Below, piece after piece: positions 8,571-21,306 of a DNA stretch of 64,000 nucleotides. Made by a program: the position numbers and the translations under genes. Position 1 is the stretch's first letter. Each line of letters begins with the position of its first letter. The notes beneath the pieces are model-generated. The model saw nothing but the letters and a program-made list of their open reading frames with translations, was not told where the DNA came from and did not search any database. The DNA is from Methylobacterium sp. WL119 (GTDB lineage Bacteria > Pseudomonadota > Alphaproteobacteria > Rhizobiales > Beijerinckiaceae), in the NCBI RefSeq assembly GCF_008039875.1, contig NZ_VRUU01000001.1, positions 124,001-188,000 on the forward strand, written 5' to 3'.

Positions 8571-9981
8571 GCTGCACGTCTCGACCCGCGGATCCGCCGC
8601 GCCGCTCTCGTTCTCCGATGCCCTGCTCGCCGGGCTCGCCCGCGACGGCGGCCTCTACGTGCCGGAGGCGTGGCCGACCTTGTCCGCGAGCGAGATCGCG
8701 GGGCTGGCCGGCAAGCGCTACGCCGACGCCGCCAAGCTGGTGCTGCGCCCCCTGATCGACGGCGAGATCGCGGATGCCGACCTCGACCGGATGATCGAGG
8801 AGGCCTACGCCACCTTCCGCCACCCGGCGATCTGCCCGCTGACCCAGCTCGACGACAACCTGTTCCTGCTCGAGCTCTTCCACGGCCCGACGCTCGCGTT
8901 CAAGGACGTGGCGATGCAGCTGCTCGGGCGGCTGATGGACCACGTGCTCCGCGCCCGCGGCAGCCGCGCCACCATCGTCGGCGCGACCTCGGGCGACACC
9001 GGCAGCGCCGCGGTCGAGGCCTTCGGCGGGCTGGACCAAGTCGACATCTTCATCCTGTTCCCGCACGGCCGCGTGTCGGAGGTGCAGCGCCGGCAGATGA
9101 CCTCGGTCGACGCGCCGAACGTCCACGCGCTCGCGGTCGACGGCAACTTCGACGACTGCCAGAACATGGTGAAGGCCATGTTCCAGCACGCCGACTTCGC
9201 CGACGCGGTGAAGCTCTCGGGCGTCAACTCGATCAACTGGGCCCGCGTCGCGGCGCAGGCCGTGTACTACTTCACCAGCGCGGTCGCGCTCGGCGCGCCG
9301 CACCGCAAGGTGTCGTTCGCGGTGCCGACCGGCAACTTCGGCGACGTGCTGGCCGGCTGGGTCGCCAAGCGCATGGGGCTGCCGATCGAGCGCCTGATGA
9401 TCGGCACCAACGCCAACGACATCCTGGCGCGCACGCTCGAGCACGGCGCCTACGAGCTGCGCGGCGTCCAGGCCACGACCTCGCCCTCGATGGACATCCA
9501 GATCTCGTCGAACTTCGAGCGGCTGCTGTTCGAGGCGCTCGATCGCGACGCCGCCTCGCTCGGCCGCCTCATGTCCGGGCTCAAGCAGTCCGGCGGCTTC
9601 AGCCTCGACGAGGGGGTGCTCGCCAAGGTGCGTGCCGAGTTCGACGCCACCGCCGTGTCGGAGCCCGACGTGATGGACGAGATCGCCCAGACCCACGCCG
9701 CCACCGGGCACGTGCTCGATCCCCACAGCGCCATCGGCGTTCGGGCCGCCCGCCGCCTGCTGCGGCAGGACCCGGCGACCCCGGTGGTGGCGTTGGCGAC
9801 CGCGCACGCCGCCAAGTTCCCCGATGCGGTGAGCCGCGCCACCGGCGGCCTTCGCCCCGCCCTCCCCCCGCATCTCGCCGACCTGATGGACCGGCCCGAG
9901 CGCATGACGCGGGTCGGCAACGACCAGGCCGCGGTCGAGGCCCTGATCCGCAACCGCGCGCGCATCACGAGGGGCGCATGA
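8569..9981 (+). CDS. thrC: Threonine synthase
   Basis: PLP enzyme converting O-phosphohomoserine to threonine, the last step of threonine biosynthesis, in the cytoplasm. The 470-residue length and the N-terminal segment ending GLYVPEAWP match the longer, fungal/proteobacterial type of threonine synthase. The PLP lysine is in PTLAFKDVAMQ near residue 112, and the phosphate-binding loop is SGDTGSAAVEA near 143-153. Start is GTG with GGAGG five bases upstream. The stop overlaps the next gene's ATG (ATGA). Confidence 0.96.
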   Translation: MLHVSTRGSAAPLSFSDALLAGLARDGGLYVPEAWPTLSASEIAGLAGKRYADAAKLVLRPLIDGEIADADLDRMIEEAYATFRHPAICPLTQLDDNLFLLELFHGPTLAFKDVAMQLLGRLMDHVLRARGSRATIVGATSGDTGSAAVEAFGGLDQVDIFILFPHGRVSEVQRRQMTSVDAPNVHALAVDGNFDDCQNMVKAMFQHADFADAVKLSGVNSINWARVAAQAVYYFTSAVALGAPHRKVSFAVPTGNFGDVLAGWVAKRMGLPIERLMIGTNANDILARTLEHGAYELRGVQATTSPSMDIQISSNFERLLFEALDRDAASLGRLMSGLKQSGGFSLDEGVLAKVRAEFDATAVSEPDVMDEIAQTHAATGHVLDPHSAIGVRAARRLLRQDPATPVVALATAHAAKFPDAVSRATGGLRPALPPHLADLMDRPERMTRVGNDQAAVEALIRNRARITRGA

Positions 9982-11273
9982 ACCAGCACTTCGCCACCCA
10001 CGCCGCCTCCCCGGGCCTGCGCATCACCACCCTCGACAACGGCGTCACCGTCGCGACCGAAGCGATGCCGGGCGTGGCCACTGCGACGCTCGGCGTCTGG
10101 GTCGGGGCGGGATCGCGCCACGAGCGCCCGGACGAGAACGGCCTGAGCCACCTCATCGAGCACATGGCGTTCAAGGGCACGCGCACGCGCTCGGCCCGGG
10201 CCATCGCCGAGGACATCGAGAACCTCGGCGGCGAGATCAACGCCGCGACCTCGGCCGAGGGCACGAGCTACACCGCGCGGGTGCTCGGCGAGGATGTCGG
10301 CACCGCGCTCGACGTGCTCGGCGACATCCTGACCGATTCCGTGTTCGACGCGGGCGAGCTCGCCCGCGAGAAGGGCGTGATCCTGCAGGAACATGCCGGG
10401 ATCGAGGACACGCCGGACGACGTGGTCTACGACGCCTTCACCGAGGCCGCCTTCCCCGGGCAGCCGATCGGGCGCCCGATCATCGGCCGGCCGGAGACCA
10501 TCCGGAGCTTCGACGAGGCCGGCATCCGCGCCTACCTCGCCCGCGAATACACCCCCGACCGCTTCGTGGTCGCCGCCGCCGGCGCCGTCGAGCACGAGGC
10601 CTTCGTCGCGTCGGCCGAGCGCCATTTCGGCGCCATGCCGAGGTCGAGCGCGCCCGAGGCGATCCCCGGGAACTATGCCGGCGGCGAGCGCCGCATGCCG
10701 AAGAAGCTCGAGCAGGCCAACGTGGTGATCGGCCTGCCCGGCCTGTCGTTCCGCGACGACGCCTACTACGCGCTGCACATGTTCTCGCAGGTGCTCGGCG
10801 GCGGGCTGACCTCGCGGCTCTGGCAGGAGGTGCGCGAGACCCGTGGCCTCGCCTACGAGATCCAGGCGTTTCACTGGCCGTTCTCCGATTGCGGGCTGTT
10901 TGGCATCGGCGCGGCGACCTCCGGCGCGGACCTGCCTGAGCTTGTCGAGGTGACGCTGTCAGCGACCGCGCGCGCGGCACGCGACCTCGACACCGTCGAG
11001 ATCGCCCGCGCCAAGGCCCAGCTGAAGGTCTCGCTGCTCTCCGCGCTGGAGACGCCCGGCGGCCGGATCGAGCGCAACGCGCGCCAGATCCTCGCCTGGG
11101 GCCGCGTGATCCCGGCCGAGGAGGTGATCGCCAAGGTCGACGCCGTCACGGTGGACCACGTGCGCGCGGCCGGCCTCGCGGTCCTCGCCGGGGCGCCGAC
11201 GCTCGCCGCCATCGGCCCGATCAAGAAGCTCCCGTCCCTCGACCGGATCACGGCGGTGCTGCGCGCCGCCTGA
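9978..11273 (+). CDS. M16 family zinc peptidase (MPP-like processing protease)
   Basis: A 431-residue insulinase-family metalloprotease related to the beta subunit of the mitochondrial processing peptidase. The inverted zinc motif HLIEH is at about residues 58-62, with the distal glutamate region REKGVILQE near 130-138 and the C-terminal half-domain motif RGLAYEIQAF. It overlaps thrC by four bases. The thrC-M16 pair is a long-standing alphaproteobacterial arrangement. No signal peptide is seen, so it is probably cytoplasmic; its substrates are unknown. Confidence 0.93.
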   Translation: MNQHFATHAASPGLRITTLDNGVTVATEAMPGVATATLGVWVGAGSRHERPDENGLSHLIEHMAFKGTRTRSARAIAEDIENLGGEINAATSAEGTSYTARVLGEDVGTALDVLGDILTDSVFDAGELAREKGVILQEHAGIEDTPDDVVYDAFTEAAFPGQPIGRPIIGRPETIRSFDEAGIRAYLAREYTPDRFVVAAAGAVEHEAFVASAERHFGAMPRSSAPEAIPGNYAGGERRMPKKLEQANVVIGLPGLSFRDDAYYALHMFSQVLGGGLTSRLWQEVRETRGLAYEIQAFHWPFSDCGLFGIGAATSGADLPELVEVTLSATARAARDLDTVEIARAKAQLKVSLLSALETPGGRIERNARQILAWGRVIPAEEVIAKVDAVTVDHVRAAGLAVLAGAPTLAAIGPIKKLPSLDRITAVLRAA

Positions 11274-11412
11274 GCGAGACCGGGGACGGCACGCCCGCGC
11301 TGCGACCGAAAACTTGTTTTGGCCGCAAAAGCGGGCGATCCCCGGCCCGGACGATCGCGTATGCCAGCGGTGGGTGACGCCGGCCGCCGGGCCTCTGCCG
11401 CCTTGCTCCAGG

Positions 11413-11429
11413 TTAATCCCGCCTTTACC
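11413..11429 (+). promoter_or_regulatory. Near-match CtrA box upstream of GGDEF/EAL gene
   Basis: TTAA (11413-11416), seven bases, then TTTACC (11424-11429). This differs from the CtrA consensus TTAA-N7-TTAAC at one position and lies about 56-72 bases before the start codon. Regulation by CtrA is a hypothesis. Confidence 0.3.
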
Positions 11430-11484
11430 ACTGCGCGGAACCTGAGCCGTACTCGCCGCCGTACCCGGCCGGAACACTCGCCCG

Positions 11485-14355
11485 TTGCGCATCCTCGCCC
11501 TTTATCTCGCACTCTTCTGCGGCCTTCTGCTCAGCGGTTCCGCTCGGGCCGTGGAGGCGGTGCGGGTCACCCTCGACGCGCCGGTGATCGACCTGACGAC
11601 GGCGATCGAGCGCTACCGCTCGGACGGCGACCTGATCCAGATCTCGACGGCACCGGGCAAGGACGGCATCGTCCGCCGCATCGTCGTGAAGGCGCGCGAT
11701 GCCGGCGCGCGGCCCGACTGGATGGTGTTCGCGCTCACCAACGACACCGACGAGCAGATCGAGCGCATCCTCGTCGCGCCGCATTTCCGGCTGGTCGATT
11801 CCGGCGTGGTCTGGCCCGATCTCGGCGGCTCGCGCATCGCGGCGATCACCGCGAGCCAGGGCATCAGGCCCGAGCGCAACGAGAACCCGGAAGCCGACGA
11901 GTTCGTCATCACCCTCGATCCCGGCACGACGATCACCTACGTCGCCGAGCTGCGCGGCCCGAACATCCCGCAGGTGCACCTCTGGGACCAGGACGCCTAC
12001 CGCAAGAAGGCCGCCGGCCTGACGCTCTACAAGGGCATCATCATCGGCATCAGCGGCCTGCTGGCGCTGTTCCTCACCATCGTCTTCGTGGTCAAGGGCG
12101 CGATCATCTTCCCCGCGGCGGCCGCGCTCGCCTGGTCGGTCCTGGCCTATGCCTGCATCGATTTCGGTTTCCTGCAGCGGGTCTTCCCGGTCACCGAGCT
12201 GGCGGAGCGGGTCTACCGCGCCTCGGCGGAGGCGGTGCTGGCCGCGACGCTGCTGGTGTTCCTGTTCGCCTACCTCAACCTCTCGCGCTGGCACGTGCGC
12301 TACAGCCACGTCGCGTTCTTCTGGCTGACCTTCCTGGCAGGGCTCGTCGGCCTCGCCCTGTTCGATCCGCCGGTGGCGGCGGGCGTCGCGCGCATCTCGA
12401 TCGCCGCGGTCGCCGGGGTCGGGCTGCTGCTGATCGCCTACCTCGCCGCCCATAACGGCTACGACCGCGCCATCCTACTCGTGCCGACCTGGACGCTGCT
12501 CGTCGTCTGGGTCACGGCCGCCGGCTTCGCGGTGACCGGCCAGATCGGCAGCGAGCTGACCCAGCCGGCGCTGATCGGCGGCCTCGTGCTGATCGTCATG
12601 CTGATCGGCTTCACGGTGATGCAGCACGCCTTCGCCGGCGGCGGCCTCACCCACGCCCTCGTCTCCGACACCGAGCGGCGAGCGCTGGCGCTCACCGGCG
12701 CTGGCGACGTGGTGTTCGACTGGGACGTGCCGGGCGACCGGGTCTTCGCCGGCCAGGAGATCGAGGTCCAGCTCGGCCTCAAGCGCGGCGCATTGGAGGG
12801 GCCGGCCGCGAACTGGCTCGGGCTGCTGCACCCGTTCGACATCGAGCGCTACTCGGCCACCCTCGACACCATGATCGAGGAGCGGCGCGGCCGCATCGTG
12901 CACGATTTCCGCCTGCGCACCTCGGGCGGGGCCTATTACTGGTACCGCCTCAAGGCCCGCCCAGTGATCGGCAACGACGGCGAGGTGATCCGCATCGTCG
13001 GCACCATCGCCGACGTCACCGAGATCAAGACCGCCGAGGAGCGCCTCCTGCACGACGCCGTGCACGACAGCCTCACCGGCCTGCCGAACCGCGAGCTGTT
13101 CGGCGACCGTCTCGATGCCGCGATCGCCTTCGCGAGCCAGGACCCGCGGCTGAAGCCGACGGTGATCGTCCTCGACATCGACCGGTTCAAGGGCATCAAC
13201 GACGCGATCGGCCTCTCGGCCGGCGACTCGATCCTGCTCACCCTGTCGCGCCGCCTCGGCCGCCTGCTGCGGCCGCAGGACACGCTGGCGCGCGTGGCCG
13301 GCGACGAGTTCGCGGTCATCCTGCTGTCGGAACGCGATTCGGACCGCATCCTGGCCTTCGCGGAGATGATCCGCCGCGCCATCGCGACGCCGATCACCTA
13401 TGCCGACCGCGAGATCTTCCTCACCGTCTCGATCGGCCTGGCGCTGCACGAGACCGGCGCCAGCCTCAAGCGCGACGAGGTGTTCAAGAACGCCGAGACC
13501 GCGATGGTCCAGGCCAAGCGCGGCGGCGGCGACCGCATCGAGGTGTTCCGCGCCGATATGCGCGCCGAGCGCTCGGACCGGCTGATGCTGGAGAGCGACC
13601 TCCGCCGCTCGCTCGAGCGCAACGAGATGAAGGTGCTGTTCCAGCCGGTCGTCCGCCTAGAGGACCGCACGGTGGCCGGCTTCGAGGCGATCCTGCGCTG
13701 GGATCACCCCAAGCTCGGGCGCATCCCGCCGGCCACCTTCATGCCGGTCGCGGAAGAGAGCGGGTTCGTCGTCAACCTCGGGATCTTCGCCCTCGAACGG
13801 ACCGCGCTGGAGCTCGCCGCATGGCAACGCTCGCTCGAGGTCGACCCGCCGATCTTCGCCTCGGTCAACGTCTCGTCGCGCCAGCTGCTGCGGCACGACC
13901 TGCTGCACGACGTGAAGACGGTGCTCGCCCGCTCCGGCGTGATCCCGGGCTCGCTCAAGCTCGAGCTCACCGAGAGCCTGGTGATGGAGAACCCCGAATA
14001 CGCCGCGCAGATGCTGACCCGCATCCACGATCTCGGCGCCGGGCTCTCGCTCGACGATTTCGGCACCGGCTACTCGGCGCTGTCCTACCTGCAGCGCTTC
14101 CCCTTCGACACGATCAAGATCGACCAGTCCTTCGTCCGCCAGATGGCCTCGGGCAAGACGGCGATCCTGCGCTCGATCGTGCGGATGGCCAACGAGCTCA
14201 ACCTCGCCATCGTCGCCGAGGGTGCGGAGTCCGAGGCCGACGCCCAGGCCTTGGCCGAGCTCGGCTGCGACTACGCGCAGGGCTACGCCTTCGGCGAGCC
14301 GATGACGATGCTGCAGGCCCGCCAGCTCGTGGGGGCGGCACCGGAAGCCGCGTGA
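11485..14355 (+). CDS. Membrane-bound GGDEF/EAL cyclic-di-GMP protein
   Basis: A 956-residue protein with a signal peptide, a periplasmic domain (about 25-180), a block of seven hydrophobic helices (about 185-390, resembling 7TMR-DISM), a PAS-like domain (about 395-515), GGDEF and EAL. The GGDEF signature reads AGDEF near 605, with an RxxD product-inhibition site (RPQD) five residues upstream. The EAL signature reads EAI near 731. The downstream phosphodiesterase residues seem present (NVSSRQL, ELTES, DDFGTGYSAL, KIDQSF, AEGAES, QGYAFGEP). It probably both makes and degrades c-di-GMP, or one domain regulates the other. The start is TTG with weak ribosome-site support. Confidence 0.92.
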   Translation: MRILALYLALFCGLLLSGSARAVEAVRVTLDAPVIDLTTAIERYRSDGDLIQISTAPGKDGIVRRIVVKARDAGARPDWMVFALTNDTDEQIERILVAPHFRLVDSGVVWPDLGGSRIAAITASQGIRPERNENPEADEFVITLDPGTTITYVAELRGPNIPQVHLWDQDAYRKKAAGLTLYKGIIIGISGLLALFLTIVFVVKGAIIFPAAAALAWSVLAYACIDFGFLQRVFPVTELAERVYRASAEAVLAATLLVFLFAYLNLSRWHVRYSHVAFFWLTFLAGLVGLALFDPPVAAGVARISIAAVAGVGLLLIAYLAAHNGYDRAILLVPTWTLLVVWVTAAGFAVTGQIGSELTQPALIGGLVLIVMLIGFTVMQHAFAGGGLTHALVSDTERRALALTGAGDVVFDWDVPGDRVFAGQEIEVQLGLKRGALEGPAANWLGLLHPFDIERYSATLDTMIEERRGRIVHDFRLRTSGGAYYWYRLKARPVIGNDGEVIRIVGTIADVTEIKTAEERLLHDAVHDSLTGLPNRELFGDRLDAAIAFASQDPRLKPTVIVLDIDRFKGINDAIGLSAGDSILLTLSRRLGRLLRPQDTLARVAGDEFAVILLSERDSDRILAFAEMIRRAIATPITYADREIFLTVSIGLALHETGASLKRDEVFKNAETAMVQAKRGGGDRIEVFRADMRAERSDRLMLESDLRRSLERNEMKVLFQPVVRLEDRTVAGFEAILRWDHPKLGRIPPATFMPVAEESGFVVNLGIFALERTALELAAWQRSLEVDPPIFASVNVSSRQLLRHDLLHDVKTVLARSGVIPGSLKLELTESLVMENPEYAAQMLTRIHDLGAGLSLDDFGTGYSALSYLQRFPFDTIKIDQSFVRQMASGKTAILRSIVRMANELNLAIVAEGAESEADAQALAELGCDYAQGYAFGEPMTMLQARQLVGAAPEAA

Positions 14356-14522
14356 TCGGGGTTTCATCCCCAGGTCGATTGCTCCGGCGTCCCGAACTCT
14401 TGCACCCCCGTCCCGCGGTCGCCCTTCGCGTTGAAGCCAAGCTTTCGGCACCCTACGGCTCGATCGCCGGCCGATCCCGCAGAACCATGCGCGGACGGAG
14501 GGCCGATGGGGCTGTCGACATC

Positions 14523-14954
14523 ATGAAAAAACTTCTCTTCTCCGCCGAAGGCCGGATCGGGCGCGCGACCTTCTGGAAGGGCATCCTCGGCTCGGTGTTC
14601 GGCGCCATCATCGTCGCGTCCGCGCTGAACTACGTGCTGGCCCAGATGATCCCGAACGAGGCCGCCGCAGGGGAAGGCTTCAAGGTCGATGGGCCGGCAG
14701 CGATCCCGTTCGTAATCCTGAACCTCCTCACCACGGTCTTCATCGTCTGGTCGTCGGTCTGCCTCGGGATCAAGCGCTACCACGACCGCGACAAGCCCGG
14801 CGTCTGGGTGCTGCTCTCGCTCATTCCGCTCGGCAACCTCTGGTACTTTATCGAGACCGGGTTCCTGCGGGGCACGGTCGGCCCGAACACGTTCGGCCCC
14901 GACCCGCGCGGCCGTGGCCTCGCGACGTCCGCGGGCCTGTCTCCGGCGATCTGA
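14523..14954 (+). CDS. DUF805 family membrane protein
   Basis: A 143-residue inner-membrane protein of the DUF805 (YhaH-like) family. The N-terminus has LFSAEGRIGRATFWKG, followed by a helix. A second helix precedes the conserved KRYHDRDKPGVWVLL segment, and a third is at LIPLGNLWYFIETGFL. The C-terminus carries the usual GPNTFGPDPRG. The function of the family is unknown. I chose the ATG at 14523, which matches the family N-terminus. It is about 170 bases after the GGDEF/EAL gene on the same strand. Confidence 0.9.
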   Translation: MKKLLFSAEGRIGRATFWKGILGSVFGAIIVASALNYVLAQMIPNEAAAGEGFKVDGPAAIPFVILNLLTTVFIVWSSVCLGIKRYHDRDKPGVWVLLSLIPLGNLWYFIETGFLRGTVGPNTFGPDPRGRGLATSAGLSPAI

Positions 14955-15016
14955 CGCCGCGCGATCGACGCTGTGACGATCCCGAATCGGTGACGTCGCA
15001 GCGTTTCCGCGCGCGA

Positions 15017-15097
15017 TGCGCACCCATTTCGGTCGGCGACGGGTGCGCAGCCGAATTTCCTGAGGCGGACGGGCGCCATGCTCGCCCGTCGCCGACC
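15017..15097 (+). promoter_or_regulatory. Structured leader with overlapping alternative stem-loops
   Basis: Three inverted repeats share bases. TGCGCACCC (15017-15025) pairs with GGGTGCGCA (15041-15049). GGTCGGCGACGGG (15031-15043) pairs perfectly with CCCGTCGCCGACC (15085-15097). GACGGGCG (15068-15075) pairs with CGCCCGTC (15083-15090). They cannot all form at once. The block lies 116-196 bases before the start of the gene at 15213. A switch-like or attenuator role, or a small RNA, is inference. Confidence 0.4.
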
Positions 15098-15125
15098 GGA
15101 GGAATCGGCGCGTGACAACCGCGAT

Positions 15126-15141
15126 TTAAGCCTCCCTTAAC
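15126..15141 (+). promoter_or_regulatory. Perfect CtrA-type box TTAA-N7-TTAAC
   Basis: TTAA at 15126-15129, GCCTCCC, then TTAAC at 15137-15141. This matches the full CtrA binding consensus known from Caulobacter and other alphaproteobacteria, 72 bases before the ATG at 15213. In such GC-rich DNA a chance match is unlikely but possible. Confidence 0.6.
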
Positions 15142-15212
15142 CATGCCGACGGAAGGTTGTGTGGAGAAATGGCAGGGCGCACGACGCCCCTGCCGCGTGC
15201 TGGAGAACGGTG

Positions 15213-15644
15213 ATGGCCGAAGCGGCAAGGCGGTTTCGCGAGACGAGCGGATCCGATGTGGTACGCCGGCTGATCGCGCGCCCGATCCGCCTCGACCCGC
15301 CGCGCAGCGCCGCGCCGACCGCATACGCGATGCCGGCTTATGAGCCGGCCGACGCCCAGCTCGAGGCCGCGTTCGCCACCTCGGAGCACGAGATGGCGGC
15401 CCTCGAAGACCTTGAATTCCAGGACGAGACCTTCGACGGCGAGCCCGAGGAGGACGTCGTCGAGCGGCTTCAGGCCGAGGTGGCGGTGATGAAAGCCATC
15501 CTGATGGCCGAGCGGGCCGAGGCGGCTTCCCTACGCGCCCGGATGGCGCTGCACGTCGAGCCGGAGCCGATCGGCGCGGAGGCGCGTGCCACCCGCGAGC
15601 GCTGGGCCGGCATGGTCGATCGCCTGCTGATGTCCCCGCGCTGA
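15213..15644 (+). CDS. Small acidic helical protein of unknown function
   Basis: I do not recognise this 143-residue protein. It has a basic N-terminus, a proline-containing linker, then an acidic stretch around residues 65-90 that runs into a likely coiled coil (about 88-120, with heptad-like Ala/Leu/Met), and a short C-terminal helix. No signal peptide or membrane segment is seen. The ATG at 15213 has GGAG seven bases upstream; an in-frame GTG at 15159 is less likely. The perfect CtrA box upstream suggests cell-cycle or motility-linked expression, which is inference. Confidence 0.75.
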   Translation: MAEAARRFRETSGSDVVRRLIARPIRLDPPRSAAPTAYAMPAYEPADAQLEAAFATSEHEMAALEDLEFQDETFDGEPEEDVVERLQAEVAVMKAILMAERAEAASLRARMALHVEPEPIGAEARATRERWAGMVDRLLMSPR

Positions 15645-15678
15645 TCGCCGCCATCCTCATGACATTCGGGAGACGACC

Positions 15679-16608
15679 ATGAGCGCGCGCTGCTCGCTCG
15701 TCGTCAACGGCAAGTCCGTCCGCATCGCCACCGGCGACACCCCGCTCGATGCGGCGGTCGCCGACGGCATGATCGCGACCGCCCAGGCGACCCACGGCGC
15801 CGCCGTTCCGGGACAGGGAGCGACTCCCGGAGCGCGCCGCGTCCCGGGCCGCCGCGAGCGGGTCGACCCGATCAAGCTGGCGCTTCCGGCCGGCCCGTCG
15901 ATCCACGCGCATGCGGAGGAGCCGGCCCCGGCGGTCGCGATGCGCACCGGCACCGTCACCGAGGTCCGCGCGCTCACGGCGCATGTGATCGAGCTCGTCG
16001 TCACGGTGAGCAAGGACCTGCCGCTCGGACCCGGCGCCCAGGTCGCGCTCGCGCTCGACGGCGTCGGCCTGCGCACCCTGTGCCCGACGCTGCGCGTCGA
16101 CGGCTCGGCGGAACTCAACGAGCTGGTGTTCCACCTCGCACGGGACGAGGACGGCTGGTCGCTCGCCGATTCGCTGCCGCTGCATTCCGAGGTGAAGATT
16201 CGCGGCCCGGTCGGACGCGCGCAGTACCGCCCCGGCGGCGGGCGCCTCGTGCTGGTCTCGGCCGGCTGCGGCTTCGGGCAGATCTGGTCGATCGCCCGCG
16301 CCGCCCGCTACATCGAGCCGACTCGCGACCTCTGCGTCGTCGTCGGCGCGCGCGATCCGCTGGATCTCTACATGCGCGAGAGCCTGGAATGGCTGCGGGC
16401 GACGGGTGTCGGGCGCATCGTGCTCAGCGCCGACCGCAGCCGCCAGCGGCCGCCGGACGTGCGGCCCGGACCGCTCACCGCTCACCTGCCGGCTTTGCGC
16501 GCCACGGACGTGGTGCACGTGGCCGGCGACAGCTCGACGGTGGGCGCGGTGCAGGTTCTCGCGGCTGCCGTCGGCGCACGATGCTATCCGGTCCTGGTCG
16601 ACGCGTAG
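15679..16608 (+). CDS. Ferredoxin reductase-like flavoprotein lacking Fe-S cysteines
   Basis: A 309-residue protein laid out like phenol-hydroxylase-type reductases. The N-terminal part starts like a plant-type ferredoxin domain (VRIATGDTPLDAAV, about 13-26), but none of the four cluster cysteines is present. An FNR-like FAD and NAD(P)H region follows (about 95-300). The flavin motif RxYS reads RTLC, and the usual nucleotide-loop GTGIAP position reads AGCGFGQ. The fold appears intact while electron-transfer residues are altered, so activity cannot be assumed. It follows the CtrA-boxed gene by 34 bases and may share its transcript. Confidence 0.75.
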   Translation: MSARCSLVVNGKSVRIATGDTPLDAAVADGMIATAQATHGAAVPGQGATPGARRVPGRRERVDPIKLALPAGPSIHAHAEEPAPAVAMRTGTVTEVRALTAHVIELVVTVSKDLPLGPGAQVALALDGVGLRTLCPTLRVDGSAELNELVFHLARDEDGWSLADSLPLHSEVKIRGPVGRAQYRPGGGRLVLVSAGCGFGQIWSIARAARYIEPTRDLCVVVGARDPLDLYMRESLEWLRATGVGRIVLSADRSRQRPPDVRPGPLTAHLPALRATDVVHVAGDSSTVGAVQVLAAAVGARCYPVLVDA

Positions 16609-16705
16609 ATCGCCCAGGCGCCCGCCTCGTTCTCGCTTTGCGACACGAGCCACCCTGAGCCTGAGCGGCTGGCCTGTGCAGCGATTCTCTTGAAGGCGCC
16701 CGCCC

Positions 16706-16731
16706 TTCCCTCCCCCGCAGGGGGGAGGGAA
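16706..16731. terminator. Bidirectional hairpin between convergent genes
   Basis: TTCCCTCCCCC (16706-16716) pairs with GGGGGAGGGAA (16721-16731) around GCAG, between two converging genes. A short A/T run flanks it. A similar element occurs at 59111-59137, so it may be a dispersed repeat as well as a terminator. The rest of 16609-16753 shows no gene. Confidence 0.55.
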
Positions 16732-16753
16732 AACCGCGGCGAGAGGCGTCCCC

Positions 16754-19288
<2,535 letters not shown>

Positions 19289-19608
19289 GTGCAATCCCCC
19301 ATCGTCGGCCCCGGCGCGTCTTCGCGTCTCGGGAGCGCCGCTTGCGTTCGTCGGCGGCGATCGACCCCTGTCCCGGATCGACGATCCTGCGGTCGCTCAC
19401 CGGTCTTGTCGAGGCGTCGCTGGGGCTCGATCCCGTCGATGGCGGCGATCTGATTCGCCTTTGTGTCCTTTCAGACACAAGCACCGTCGCACCGAAACCC
19501 GACAGGACTTTGTCACGCCGGTGTTGAACTCCGGGTGAACCGTACCCCCGTCGCCTCCCGCCGGCGAAAACGCTAAAGCCGAGCCTGTCAACTTCGGGGA
19601 TATCGCTC
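19289..19608. promoter_or_regulatory. Divergent glgP / GH13 control region with inverted repeat
   Basis: These 320 bases hold no credible gene and must contain both divergent promoters. TTGTGTC (19461-19467) and GACACAA (19474-19480) form a perfect inverted repeat with a six-base spacer, which looks like a dimeric repressor operator. The regulator is unknown. Confidence 0.4.
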
Positions 19609-21195
<1,587 letters not shown>

Positions 21196-21306
21196 AACCG
21201 CGAACCTAAATGCCGCAGTGCAATGCGATGAACCGCGCATTAACGATCTGCCTGGCCTAGATTGTGCGTCGCAGCGGAAACCCGGCGGAGCACGAGGGCG
21301 TTGGCA

